Positions 26,060 to 34,404 are shown, numbered from the stretch's first letter. The stretch: DNA of 64,000 nt from Hathewaya proteolytica DSM 3090 (GCF_900142225.1 NZ_FRAD01000014.1:31566-95565), one strand, 5' to 3'. The notes: generated from the letters alone by a model not told the origin. Numbers and translations: made by a program.

Positions 26060-27145
26060 CTATGCCTGCCTTTCCGATTTCTTGTCCATAAATTTTCTAT
26101 AACTTCTGTACACAGACCTCATAGCCAATGCAAAGATAATAAACGAACATATGTATTTTAACCATTCTGGTGCTACAAACAAAAATTTATTAGCTGAACT
26201 TATGCTTTTATCTATAGTATCAAAGTTTAATACCGGTTTAAATGGCATAAGAATTTTATTTGTCATAACCCCTACAAAGGTTGAGATAGCAACCACCGTA
26301 GTACAATATATAATAGCCGCTCTTTTCCCTATAAGTTTGTATATGCTTATAAGTTCTGGTAGGTTTGTAGATGCACCAGCCATAAGAAATGTAATGGCTA
26401 TTCCAGGAGCTGCACCACTAGCAATTAAAGCTGCAATAAATGGTATATGGCCTACAGCACAGACATACATTATAGCCGCAACTACAGTTATACCACCTAT
26501 GGATATAACGCTAGGATTTCCAAAGTAATTTTGTATAAAACTCTGTGGGAATATCATAAATATTATAGATGCACAAATCATTCCTAATATAACATATTTA
26601 CTAACAATTACAGATAGATCATCGTAAGCCCATTTCATTCCAGATTTAATTTTTTCTGAAAAACTCTTCTTTTCTTTAGAAAGAATCCTCTTTTCTACTT
26701 CCTCTTCTATTCCCGGCAATCGTACCTCTTTTCCACCAAAAACATTTCCGATAACTCCAATAATCATTGGTGCAACAAAACCCGTTATAACATATATTAT
26801 TGTTATTTCTTTTCCTAAAAGACCATAACATAAAATAACTGCTACAGGGTTTATCATAGGCGTGGAAGTCATGAATGCTAATACAGGGCCTAGACAAGCT
26901 CCTGAATAATACATACTTATACCTAAAGGTATTACTCCACAACTACAAATAGGCAACAGCATCCCAGAAATTGTGCTTTTTAATAAAGAAGATACCTTTT
27001 TATTTCCTAAATGCACTTGAAGTTTGTCTGGAGATAATATTTCTCGCAAAAAACCTGCTAAAATATAACTAAAAATAAGCCAAACCGAGGCTCCATTTAG
27101 AACATCCACGGTAGTCAAAAACAAGTCTTTTATTAATGTAAACAT
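26060..27145 (-). CDS. saoE: Permease SaoE, ArsP/DUF318 family (PF03773-like)
   Basis: 361-aa polytopic membrane protein. The conserved MLLPICSCGVIPLGISMYYS segment with Cys-Ser-Cys-Gly, the LAFMTSTPMINPVA loop, and a second repeat near GHIPFIAALIASGA then FLMAGASTNLPELI mark the ArsP-type permease family, whose characterised members export organoarsenicals such as trivalent methylarsenicals. The CSCG motif may be the thiol metal site. The gene starts 3 nt after the saoT stop codon. Export of a metal product after cleavage by SaoL is a reasonable inference. A second member of the same superfamily is encoded at 38596-39609. Confidence 0.88.
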   Translation of the reverse strand: MFTLIKDLFLTTVDVLNGASVWLIFSYILAGFLREILSPDKLQVHLGNKKVSSLLKSTISGMLLPICSCGVIPLGISMYYSGACLGPVLAFMTSTPMINPVAVILCYGLLGKEITIIYVITGFVAPMIIGVIGNVFGGKEVRLPGIEEEVEKRILSKEKKSFSEKIKSGMKWAYDDLSVIVSKYVILGMICASIIFMIFPQSFIQNYFGNPSVISIGGITVVAAIMYVCAVGHIPFIAALIASGAAPGIAITFLMAGASTNLPELISIYKLIGKRAAIIYCTTVVAISTFVGVMTNKILMPFKPVLNFDTIDKSISSANKFLFVAPEWLKYICSFIIFALAMRSVYRSYRKFMDKKSERQA

Positions 27146-27148
27146 TTA

Positions 27149-27403
27149 TTATTCACCTGCCAACTCTTTAAAGGCCTCAGCTATTGTCGCTTTGTTGACC
27201 TTATCTATTATCTTTGTTTCATTTAATACTAGAACACTTTTTGTAAACATGCCATATTTTTTAACATACTCAAAGTCCTTACCAGCTTTATAAATTTTTA
27301 CATCCACCTTGTCTTTGTACCTCTCGCCTAAAGTCTTAACTAGACTTCCAAAAATATCACATCAAGAGCATACATTTATAAACTCCAATAATGGCTTCTG
27401 CAT
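27149..27403 (-). CDS. saoT: Thioredoxin-like selenoprotein SaoT (Cys-Ser-Sec-Cys)
   Basis: 84 aa, visible only if TGA at 27362-27364 is decoded as Sec. Protein begins MQKPLLEFINVCS-Sec-CDIFGSLVKTLGERYKDK and ends IAEAFKELAGE before TAA. Residues 1-15 carry Cys-Ser-Sec-Cys at the thioredoxin CxxC position, followed by a helix and a beta-alpha tail, so a short thioredoxin-like redox domain. The ATG at 27403 has AGGAGG 8 nt upstream and follows a strong promoter. A clean 7-bp hairpin with AGUUA loop lies 13 nt after the UGA. As first gene of the operon it likely makes a metal- or selenide-handling redox protein. Confidence 0.88.
27330..27364 (-). promoter_or_regulatory. Candidate bacterial SECIS element of saoT
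   Basis: UGA, 13 nt, then GAAGUCU-AGUUA-AGACUUU: a 7-bp stem (one G-U) with GU in the loop, 20 nt from UGA to loop. Confidence 0.8.
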
Positions 27404-27434
27404 TAGCTCGCCTCCTATTCAAATCATCTATACA

Positions 27435-27479
27435 ATTATACAAGCTTATTATTTCTTTGTGAAATAGATAAATTCTATT
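27435..27479 (-). promoter_or_regulatory. Promoter of the sao operon with a possible operator
   Basis: Minus-strand TTCACA (27458-27463) and TATAAT (27435-27440) are separated by exactly 17 nt, about 30 nt from the saoT ATG. AATAGA-TAAAT-TCTATT (27463-27479), an inverted repeat, touches the -35 box and could bind a regulator. No regulator gene is in the operon. Confidence 0.65.
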
Positions 27480-27520
27480 GGTTGCTATATATCCATAGTT
27501 TATTCCTATACTAAAAAACA

Positions 27521-27551
27521 ATGGCACAGTGAGATTTTATCACCCTGCCAT
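27521..27551 (-). terminator. Terminator of the pst-pho operon
   Basis: ATGGCA/TGCCAT with an inner GTGA/TCAC arm, followed on the minus strand by a T run; it separates phoR from the sao promoter. Confidence 0.85.
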
Positions 27552-27557
27552 GGTTTT

Positions 27558-29258
27558 TTAGTTATATTCTATATCTCTGTTGTTAAAACATAGTACTATA
27601 TGGGTTCCCCCAGTCTCAACATCGGATACAGTAATTTTGCCGTGATGCATAAGGACTCCATGTTTAACGATGGATAATCCTAACCCTGTGCCACCAGTTT
27701 CTTTGGAATGACTTTTATCTACCCTATAAAAGCGTTCAAATATCCTCTCTCGTTCACTTTCCGGTATGCCTATGCCAGTATCCGTTACTTCTATATAATC
27801 AGAACCTTCCTTATTATATACGTTTATAGTTACACTTCCTTTTGGCACATTGTACTTTATGGAATTGTCACATAAATTGTAGATGACTTCTTTCATTATC
27901 TGCCTGACTCCCGGCATTATAACCTTTTCCCCCATGACCTTTAGTTCTACATTTGCATTCTTAGCATAATTAGCCAGCTGCTTGCAAACTTCCTCTGCAA
28001 TTTCAAAAAGGTCTATATCCTCAAACTGCATCACCATTTCTTCTTCATCAAGCTGAGATAGTCTTATTATGTCTTCCACAAGATTGCTTAAACGCTGTGC
28101 TTCATTGTATATCCTACCTGCAAAATCAGGTATATCTTGAGCTTTTACCATATTGCTTTTTATAAGTTCTGCATAACCTGAAATGGACATCAATGGAGTC
28201 TTTAGCTCGTGAGAAACATTGGCTGAGAACTCTTTCCTCATTTTTTCATTTTTGTACTTTTCAGTTACATCAATGACCAGAATTATAACACCCCTTAATT
28301 CCCCATCTGTTATGACTGGGCTTCCTATTATGCTGAAATCCTTATCTTCAATTTGTATAACAGCTTCCGCCACGTTTCCATTGAGGCAATCCTGTATAGC
28401 ATTGTATATTGTGTTATTTCTAATCAAACTCAAAATGTGCACATTGGCATATTCTTTCTTCTCAATATTGAAAAGATTCATTACCGTATTGTTGATAGAT
28501 ATAATTCTCTCCCTGTTGTCTAATACAAGAAGCCCTTCCTTCATATTTTCTGTTATGACAGAAAGCTCACCCTGTTTATGGCGAATTTCATTAATTTGTG
28601 TTGCAATAAGCTGATTTTGCCTATAAATCCTCTTTAGCAGAGGAGACAATTCATCATATACTTCATTTTCTAATGGATGCTCCAAATCTAATTCATTAAT
28701 AGGCTTAACAAGTTTCTCTGTCTCATAGTTTGCCATTATAACAGCCAATAGCATTACTATTATCAATATAATAACAACAGCAGGTATCATATTTTTCATG
28801 GTTACAAATACACTGTGGGTAGTTGTGGCCACTCTCATAATTTTGCCATTCTGAAGCATAAGAGCATAATAGAAATTTTGCTCCTTTAACGTCTCCGAAA
28901 ACCTCACAGCTTCACCACTACCATTTTTCAGTGCATCTATGACTTCAGGCCTTTTACCATGGTTCTCCATGTTTTTAAAATCTTCTCTAGAATCGTACAC
29001 TACAGTACCATCCTTTTCTATTAAAGTAAATCTGGTATTTCTCAATTTCCTATCTAGTTTTTTCAGGTAGTCTACATAATTATTTTCACTAACTGCATTC
29101 ATGGCTTCCTCTACATAGGCAGCTTCCTTACGTACCTCATTTTTCATTCCATCATAGAATTGTGTGTACATGGCAAATCCAATAAGAAAGCAAGAAATCA
29201 CTATGGATAGTATTACAATTACACTCATACTCTTCAATATGCTTTTTTTCATAATCAT
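27558..29258 (-). CDS. phoR: Phosphate-regulon sensor histidine kinase PhoR
   Basis: 566-aa membrane kinase. Two membrane segments (about 10-28 and 158-180) enclose an extracytoplasmic sensor. A PAS domain (about 225-330, ITENMKEGLLVLDNRER) precedes the dimerisation/phosphoacceptor helix FSANVSHELKTPLMSISGY, whose His is the phosphorylation site. The ATPase boxes NLCDNSIKYN, DTGIGIP and GTGLGLSIV are intact. It lies last in pstSCAB-phoU-phoP-phoR, 9 nt after phoP. Two near-equal starts exist (29258 and 29252). Context makes phosphate control the likely role. Confidence 0.93.
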   Translation of the reverse strand: MIMKKSILKSMSVIVILSIVISCFLIGFAMYTQFYDGMKNEVRKEAAYVEEAMNAVSENNYVDYLKKLDRKLRNTRFTLIEKDGTVVYDSREDFKNMENHGKRPEVIDALKNGSGEAVRFSETLKEQNFYYALMLQNGKIMRVATTTHSVFVTMKNMIPAVVIILIIVMLLAVIMANYETEKLVKPINELDLEHPLENEVYDELSPLLKRIYRQNQLIATQINEIRHKQGELSVITENMKEGLLVLDNRERIISINNTVMNLFNIEKKEYANVHILSLIRNNTIYNAIQDCLNGNVAEAVIQIEDKDFSIIGSPVITDGELRGVIILVIDVTEKYKNEKMRKEFSANVSHELKTPLMSISGYAELIKSNMVKAQDIPDFAGRIYNEAQRLSNLVEDIIRLSQLDEEEMVMQFEDIDLFEIAEEVCKQLANYAKNANVELKVMGEKVIMPGVRQIMKEVIYNLCDNSIKYNVPKGSVTINVYNKEGSDYIEVTDTGIGIPESERERIFERFYRVDKSHSKETGGTGLGLSIVKHGVLMHHGKITVSDVETGGTHIVLCFNNRDIEYN

Positions 29259-29267
29259 TCACGCACC

Positions 29268-29960
29268 TTAATTATTATTTCCTATTCGATAACCAACGCC
29301 TCGAACTGTTTGAATCAGATCACCGCATTCCTCTAATTTTTGCCTTAAGGTTCTTATATGAACATCCACTGTCCTTGTTTCACCATCAAAATCGTACCCC
29401 CATACCATTTCTAAAAGTTTATCCCTAGTTAAAACTATGCCTCTGTTCATCATCAATACCTTTAGCACTTCAAATTCTTTATAGGTAAGACTTATTTCAT
29501 TTCCATTCACTGTGACAAGGTGCTTCTCTACGTTTACCATAAGATTGCCCACTGAAAATTCTTGTTCCTTTTCAACGCTATTTCCCGTTCTTCTAAGCAG
29601 AGCCTTAATCCTAGAAACGAATTCCATCATTCCAAAGGGTTTAGTTATATAATCGTCAGCACCACAATCCAAGCCAATAACTTTATCATACTCCGCCCCC
29701 TTTGCAGTGACCATGATGACAGGAATATTTTTAGTAGTCGCCGATGATCTCAATCTTTTTAAAATCTGTATACCGTCTTCTCCTGGCAGCATTACATCCA
29801 ATAAAACAAGTTCCGGCAGTTCATTGCACTTTCGCTGCACATCTAACTCCTTAAAAAATTCTGAACCATCACAAAAGCCACAGGCTCTAAAGCCTGTGGT
29901 CTCAAGGGTATAAATGATAAGTTCTCTTATGTTTCTATCGTCCTCTACACAATATATCAT
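29268..29960 (-). CDS. phoP: Phosphate-regulon response regulator (PhoB/PhoP, OmpR family)
   Basis: 230-aa two-domain regulator. The receiver has the phospho-acceptor Asp in ELVLLDVMLPGEDG (near residue 54) and the conserved Lys in YITKPFG. The C-terminal winged helix (LTYKEFEVLKVLMMNRG; RTVDVHIRTLRQKL; VRGVGYRIG) binds DNA. Its ATG overlaps the phoU stop (ATGA), so it is coupled to phoU. It probably acts on the TTTAACA repeats upstream of pstS. Confidence 0.93.
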   Translation of the reverse strand: MIYCVEDDRNIRELIIYTLETTGFRACGFCDGSEFFKELDVQRKCNELPELVLLDVMLPGEDGIQILKRLRSSATTKNIPVIMVTAKGAEYDKVIGLDCGADDYITKPFGMMEFVSRIKALLRRTGNSVEKEQEFSVGNLMVNVEKHLVTVNGNEISLTYKEFEVLKVLMMNRGIVLTRDKLLEMVWGYDFDGETRTVDVHIRTLRQKLEECGDLIQTVRGVGYRIGNNN

Positions 29961-30610
29961 GACTCATCTTCTCCTTTATACTTTCCGGTCAATGAAAACT
30001 CAACCCATTCCGCAATATTGGTAGCATGGTCACCTATTCTTTCAAAATACTTAGCAATCATAAGAAGATCTATAGCATACTCCCCTTCCTCCTTATGATG
30101 TCCTATAAAGGATGTAATTTCGCTCTTTACCTTATTGAAAAGCGCATCCACCACATCGTCGTACTCCACAACAGACCTTGCCAAATCCAAATCACTTTTA
30201 ACGTATGCCTCTACACTATCTGTAACCATCCTAATGGTGGCAGCAGCCATATCTCCCACATGAGATGTATCTTCAAAGGAAGAAATATCTGCAACTTTAA
30301 TTATCTCAGCTATATCAGAGGCCTGATCTCCTATTCTCTCCATATCTGTAATCATCTTAAGCGCCGAAGAAATCATTCTAAGATCCCTTGCCACAGGTTG
30401 CTGCTGCAGTAAAAGTTTAAGGCAAAGACTCTCTATATCCTTTTCCTTATGATCTATTTGCTTCTCTTTTTTAATAACCTCTCTTGCAATGTTTACATCA
30501 TTATCCTTTAAAGCTTTTGCCACACCCGATATTGCCTCTTCACACATTGCTCCCATTTCAATTAATTCCACATTTAACTTTTCAAGCTGTTCATCGAACT
30601 TATTTCTCAT
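29957..30610 (-). CDS. phoU: Phosphate signalling protein PhoU
   Basis: 217-aa all-helical protein with two PhoU repeats; each ends in the metal-binding acidic signature (MERIGDQASDIAEI and FERIGDHATNIAEW). It links PstB transport state to PhoR kinase activity. The gene follows pstB by 1 nt and overlaps phoP by 4 nt. Confidence 0.95.
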   Translation of the reverse strand: MRNKFDEQLEKLNVELIEMGAMCEEAISGVAKALKDNDVNIAREVIKKEKQIDHKEKDIESLCLKLLLQQQPVARDLRMISSALKMITDMERIGDQASDIAEIIKVADISSFEDTSHVGDMAAATIRMVTDSVEAYVKSDLDLARSVVEYDDVVDALFNKVKSEITSFIGHHKEEGEYAIDLLMIAKYFERIGDHATNIAEWVEFSLTGKYKGEDES

Positions 30611-30611
30611 A

Positions 30612-31370
30612 TTAACCGAACCTCCCCGTTATATAATCCTCTGTTCTCTTATCCTTTGGCATAGAGAATAGCTTTTCTGTTTCATTGAATTCTACTATTT
30701 CACCTAGAAGAAAAAAGGCTGTCCTATCGGAAATACGAGCTGCTTGTTGCATATTATGTGTCACTATTACAATGGTATAATCTTTCTTTAATTCTACTAC
30801 TAAATCTTCAATTTTGGAAGTAGATATAGGATCCAAAGCTGAAGTAGGTTCATCCATAAGTACCACTTCAGGTTGAACTGCCAATGCCCTAGCTATACAA
30901 AGTCGTTGCTGTTGTCCTCCTGAAAGACCTAGCGCACTTTTTTTTAGCCTATCCTTAACTTCATCCCATATGGCAGCATTTTTTAGCGACTGTTCTACAA
31001 TTTCATCTAACTTGCTCTTACTTCTTACACCGTGAGTCCTAGGACCAAAGGCAATGTTATCGTATATGCTCATAGGGAAAGGATTGGGTTTTTGAAATAC
31101 CATACCCACACGTTTTCTCAAAAGATTTACGTCCATATTTCCAAAGATATCTTCTCCATCTAATGAAATTCTCCCCGTTATTCTACACCCATCTACTAAA
31201 TCATTCATCCTGTTCAAAGATTTTAGAAGAGTAGACTTTCCACAGCCACTTGGTCCAATAAAAGCTGTTATCTCTTTTTCATCTATATTAAGATTTATAT
31301 TCTTTAATGCCTTAAACTCACCATAATACAAATCCATATTTTCTACACTTATTTTACTTTTATTATCCAT
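30612..31370 (-). CDS. pstB: Phosphate ABC transporter ATP-binding protein
   Basis: 252-aa ATPase. Walker A GPSGCGKST, the PstB-typical segment RVGMVFQKPNPFPMSIYDNI, signature LSGGQQQRLCIARALA and Walker B VVLMDEPTSALDPIS are all present. The Phe/Pro-rich Q-loop separates it from the other ABC ATPases of this window. It overlaps pstA by 8 nt, indicating coupled translation. Confidence 0.97.
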   Translation of the reverse strand: MDNKSKISVENMDLYYGEFKALKNINLNIDEKEITAFIGPSGCGKSTLLKSLNRMNDLVDGCRITGRISLDGEDIFGNMDVNLLRKRVGMVFQKPNPFPMSIYDNIAFGPRTHGVRSKSKLDEIVEQSLKNAAIWDEVKDRLKKSALGLSGGQQQRLCIARALAVQPEVVLMDEPTSALDPISTSKIEDLVVELKKDYTIVIVTHNMQQAARISDRTAFFLLGEIVEFNETEKLFSMPKDKRTEDYITGRFG

Positions 31371-32244
31371 CTATTTTTCCCTTTCCTATCCTTTTGGCAA
31401 CATAAGCTGAAATTAAATTTACCATAAGCACTATTACAAGTAATACCACTGCAGTTGCATAAGCCTTGTCCATATGAAGACCTTCACTGGACATAGCATA
31501 CATATGGACTGCCAAGGTCCTTCCAGAATCCATAACACTCTTTGGAATCTCTGCTATGGTCCCAGCAGTATACATTAGTGCTGCAGTCTCACCAACAATT
31601 CTTCCTATAGAAAGTATTACCCCTGCCAGTATACCTGGAACTGCACTTGGGAGCACGATTTTAAAAACTGTTCTCAATTTTCCGGCTCCAAGACCAAAGC
31701 TACCCTCTCTGTAGGAATCAGGTACCGATTTTAATGCCTCTTCTGTGGTCCTCATTATAAGAGGTAAAATCATTATTGCCAATGTAAATGTACCTGCCAA
31801 TATAGAGTATCTCCAGCGCAATGCCGTTACAAAAAGTAAAAATCCAAATAAGCCATATACTATAGAAGGTATTCCTGCCAAGGTTTCTACTGTAAGTCTA
31901 CTAATTTCCATGAGTTTGTTTCCCTTTTTTGCATATTCCACAATATAGATGGAAGAAAAAATGCCTAAAGGCACTGCCAGTATTAATGACAATACAGTTA
32001 TTATAATAGTATTCATTAACGCTGGCATTACAGATCCGTTTTCAGAGGTGTATTTTAATGAAAACAGATCCCCTGTAATATTGGGAACGCCGTTTATTAG
32101 TATATAGCCCACGATAAACAGCAATACTGTAAAGGTTATAACAGCAGCCAATATTACAAATATATATAATATAAAAGAAAGGGGGTTTCTTTTTATGCTT
32201 TTTAATTTTTTCTTTAATCTTACGGATACAGTGCCATTATCCAT
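31363..32244 (-). CDS. pstA: Phosphate ABC transporter permease PstA
   Basis: 293-aa permease with six helices. LTVETLAGIPSIVYGLFGF, LTLAIMILPLIMRTTEEAL and the EAA region YREGSFGLGAGKLRTVFKIV are typical PstA motifs. The start overlaps pstC by 8 nt and the end overlaps pstB by 8 nt, so pstC-pstA-pstB are translationally coupled. Confidence 0.96.
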   Translation of the reverse strand: MDNGTVSVRLKKKLKSIKRNPLSFILYIFVILAAVITFTVLLFIVGYILINGVPNITGDLFSLKYTSENGSVMPALMNTIIITVLSLILAVPLGIFSSIYIVEYAKKGNKLMEISRLTVETLAGIPSIVYGLFGFLLFVTALRWRYSILAGTFTLAIMILPLIMRTTEEALKSVPDSYREGSFGLGAGKLRTVFKIVLPSAVPGILAGVILSIGRIVGETAALMYTAGTIAEIPKSVMDSGRTLAVHMYAMSSEGLHMDKAYATAVVLLVIVLMVNLISAYVAKRIGKGKIDG

Positions 32245-33094
32245 TATTTGAACTCCTCCTGTTAATTATTGCAACTGCTACATTTATAATTAGAATGAAT
32301 ATGAAAAGTATTACAGAAGTAGCAATGAGGGCTTCTCTATGCAAATCAGCTGCATAACCCATCTCCATTACAATATTAGATGTCAATGTTCTTACACCCT
32401 TCAAAATGCCTGAGGGCATCCCCGGTTGGTTTCCTGCCACCATAATTACAGCCATAGTCTCTCCAATAGCCCTTCCAATACCAAGAACTACGGCAGCAAA
32501 AATTCCAGACTTAGCTGCAGGAAGAGTTACCCTAAATATGCTTCTCTCCTTCGTTGCACCTAGAGCCAGAGCTCCTTCACAGTATTCTCTTGGCACTGCT
32601 CTTAAAGCTGATTCTGAAATACCGATAATTGTCGGAAGAATCATTATTCCCAGGAGCATAGATGCCGTAAGCATACTATTACCATCTCCGCCAAAAACAT
32701 TTCTTACAAAGGGCACCATAATCACTAATCCAAAAAATCCGTAGACCACTGATGGTATTCCCGCCAAAAGTTCAGTAGATGCCTTTAATACACCGTAAAT
32801 CTTCTTTGGGCAATATTTTGCCATAAATACAGCCGTTAAAATTCCAATGGGTACACCTATGATTATGGCACCAGCTGTTACAAATATGCTTCCCAAAATC
32901 ATAGGCATAATACCATACATATCATTACTAGGTTTCCACTTTGTGCCCAGAAGGAAGTTGAAAAATCCAATCTTTTTCATGGCTGGCACGCCACCAGCAA
33001 AAAGGAATATGCATATAAGTATTACAGCTATTATAGACGTACATGCCGCTGCAAAAAACACTCCCTTCATAAATTTTTCTTTTTCATTCTTCAT
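32237..33094 (-). CDS. pstC: Phosphate ABC transporter permease PstC
   Basis: 285-aa permease. ASTELLAGIPSVVYGFFGL, LLGIMILPTIIGISESAL and CEGALALGATKERSIFRVTL are the PstC counterparts of the PstA motifs. A GGAGG-type site precedes the ATG at 33094. It follows pstS by 52 nt without a terminator. Confidence 0.96.
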   Translation of the reverse strand: MKNEKEKFMKGVFFAAACTSIIAVILICIFLFAGGVPAMKKIGFFNFLLGTKWKPSNDMYGIMPMILGSIFVTAGAIIIGVPIGILTAVFMAKYCPKKIYGVLKASTELLAGIPSVVYGFFGLVIMVPFVRNVFGGDGNSMLTASMLLGIMILPTIIGISESALRAVPREYCEGALALGATKERSIFRVTLPAAKSGIFAAVVLGIGRAIGETMAVIMVAGNQPGMPSGILKGVRTLTSNIVMEMGYAADLHREALIATSVILFIFILIINVAVAIINRRSSNNG

Positions 33095-33146
33095 TTTCTT
33101 TCCCTCCAGGATTTTAACAGTTCTTATTTAATACGTCCCTACACTC

Positions 33147-34043
33147 CTACTTAGATACCTTGTCCCATGTCTTGTGAACACCAGTGAATATTTTCATAAC
33201 ATCTTCACTTTTTATTTCACTTAATTTATTTTCCTTATTTACTATAACTGCAATACCATCCTGTGCTATTACAGTGTTCTTAAGTCCTGCACCTTTTTCA
33301 CTGTCCTTTAACCCACGAGATGCCATACCTATATCACATATACCCTCTATAGCAGATTTCATTCCAGTAGTAGAATCACTTTGCTGTATCTCAATATTTG
33401 CATTGGCATTTATTGCTACATAGGCCTCTTTTAATTTTTCCATAACTGGAGTTACAGATGAAGATCCTGCTACCACAACTTTTCCTGATGGCTTTTTACC
33501 TTCATAGTTTTTATCAGTATCCATTGGTATATAACCATTTTTCCCTACTATTGCCTGTCCATCTTTACTCATAATATAATCTATAAAGTCCTGTGCTACT
33601 TCACTTACTTTATCTTTAGTTGCAATATTAAATGGCCTTGCGATTTTGTAAGTACCGCTCTTTATATTGTCTGCTGTAGCTTCTACACCGTCTATTTTTA
33701 GAGCCTTTACAGTATCATTTAGGGAACCTAATGAAATATATCCTATTGCATCTTTATTGCCTGCCACAGTAGTCATCATTACAGAAGTGTTGTTTGTTAC
33801 ATTAGCCTCATCAGTTGTGTGATCAATTTTCTTTCCGCTATCATCTTTCTTTTCCACACCGAACAACTCTATGAAAGCGCCTCTAGTTCCAGAACCCTCT
33901 TCTCTGGATATTACACTTATCTCAGTACTATTACCCTTTGTAGTATCAGTACTTGCTGTATCTCCACTCTTTTTACCACCGCATCCTACCATAAGGCTTG
34001 TACATAATGTTAAACTCAATACTAAGCTCACTATTTTTTTCAT
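33147..34043 (-). CDS. pstS: Phosphate-binding lipoprotein PstS, circularly permuted domain order
   Basis: 298-aa exported lipoprotein with lipobox LMVGC. The phosphate-binding loops are present, but in swapped order: ISREEGSGTRGAFIELFG (normally in the C-terminal half) comes first, near residue 45, and VVVAGSSSVTPVMEKLKEAY with QQSDSTTGMKSA (normally N-terminal) comes second, near residue 190. The chain ends at IFTGVHKTWDKVS, normally mid-protein. So the lobe order is circularly permuted relative to textbook PstS; I recall similar relatives in other clostridia. It is the first gene of the operon, under a Pho-box-like region. Confidence 0.93.
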   Translation of the reverse strand: MKKIVSLVLSLTLCTSLMVGCGGKKSGDTASTDTTKGNSTEISVISREEGSGTRGAFIELFGVEKKDDSGKKIDHTTDEANVTNNTSVMMTTVAGNKDAIGYISLGSLNDTVKALKIDGVEATADNIKSGTYKIARPFNIATKDKVSEVAQDFIDYIMSKDGQAIVGKNGYIPMDTDKNYEGKKPSGKVVVAGSSSVTPVMEKLKEAYVAINANANIEIQQSDSTTGMKSAIEGICDIGMASRGLKDSEKGAGLKNTVIAQDGIAVIVNKENKLSEIKSEDVMKIFTGVHKTWDKVSK

Positions 34044-34097
34044 TTTTAACTACCACCCTTATCAATATGATTTGATTTCTCATTACAAATAACATAA

Positions 34098-34138
34098 TAT
34101 TAAATCATTGTTAAATATAAAGGCGGGGTTGTGTTAAA
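34098..34138 (-). promoter_or_regulatory. Pho-box-like direct repeats upstream of pstS
   Basis: TTTAACA (132-138 of this kilobase), TTTAACA (109-115) and TTTAATA (98-104) on the minus strand are spaced 23 and 11 nt, multiples of the helical repeat, like the TTAACA repeats bound by Gram-positive PhoP. Confidence 0.6.
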
Positions 34139-34184
34139 TGTATGTAAAATTGTACATTTAAAAATAGTAGCACAACGTTATCAC

Positions 34185-34213
34185 TTGATAGGTACTTCAA
34201 AACATGATATAAT
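34185..34213 (+). promoter_or_regulatory. Promoter of the cbi operon
   Basis: TTGATA (34185-34190) and TATAAT (34208-34213) separated by 17 nt. The expected start near 34220 gives a leader of about 185 nt before cbiM. Confidence 0.85.
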
Positions 34214-34228
34214 TTTTAAGTACAATAT

Positions 34229-34357
34229 CGGCATGAAGCCGTAAAGTTGGCTGAAGCCATGAAAATTTTGTTTTAATTTAAAATCTATTAAACGTATTAA
34301 TTGAGAAGTATATTAATGAAAATACTTACCATGAAGGTATTTTATCTCTGAAGGGAT
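34229..34357 (+). ncRNA. Tandem paired-hairpin leader RNA upstream of cbiM (unidentified motif)
   Basis: The leader has two copies of a hairpin pair. Copy A: CGGC-AUGAA-GCCG (34229-34241) and UGGC-UGAA-GCCA (34248-34259), followed by UGAA. Copy B: UACC-AUGAA-GGUA (34327-34339) and AUCUC-UGAA-GGGAU (34344-34357), followed by GAA. Loops (AUGAA, then UGAA) are kept while the stems change on both sides and still pair, which is covariation within one sequence. About 67 AU-rich nt separate the copies. It resembles no riboswitch class I can name; it is not a cobalamin or NiCo riboswitch by the motifs I know. Position suggests control of cobalt uptake. Confidence 0.6.
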
Positions 34358-34404
34358 GAACAGCTTTGTGGTATTTTTTATTTTAAGGAGGATTGTTGAT
34401 TGTT

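Noticed and set aside
34130..34404. Cobalamin or NiCo riboswitch upstream of cbiM
   Set aside because: Neither the B12-box (GCCACUG) nor the NiCo repeated purine motifs are seen; the leader has a different tandem hairpin layout.
34393..34404. TTG start of cbiM at 34393
   Set aside because: Only 1 nt after the Shine-Dalgarno sequence; ATG 34405 gives the conserved Met-His N-terminus.
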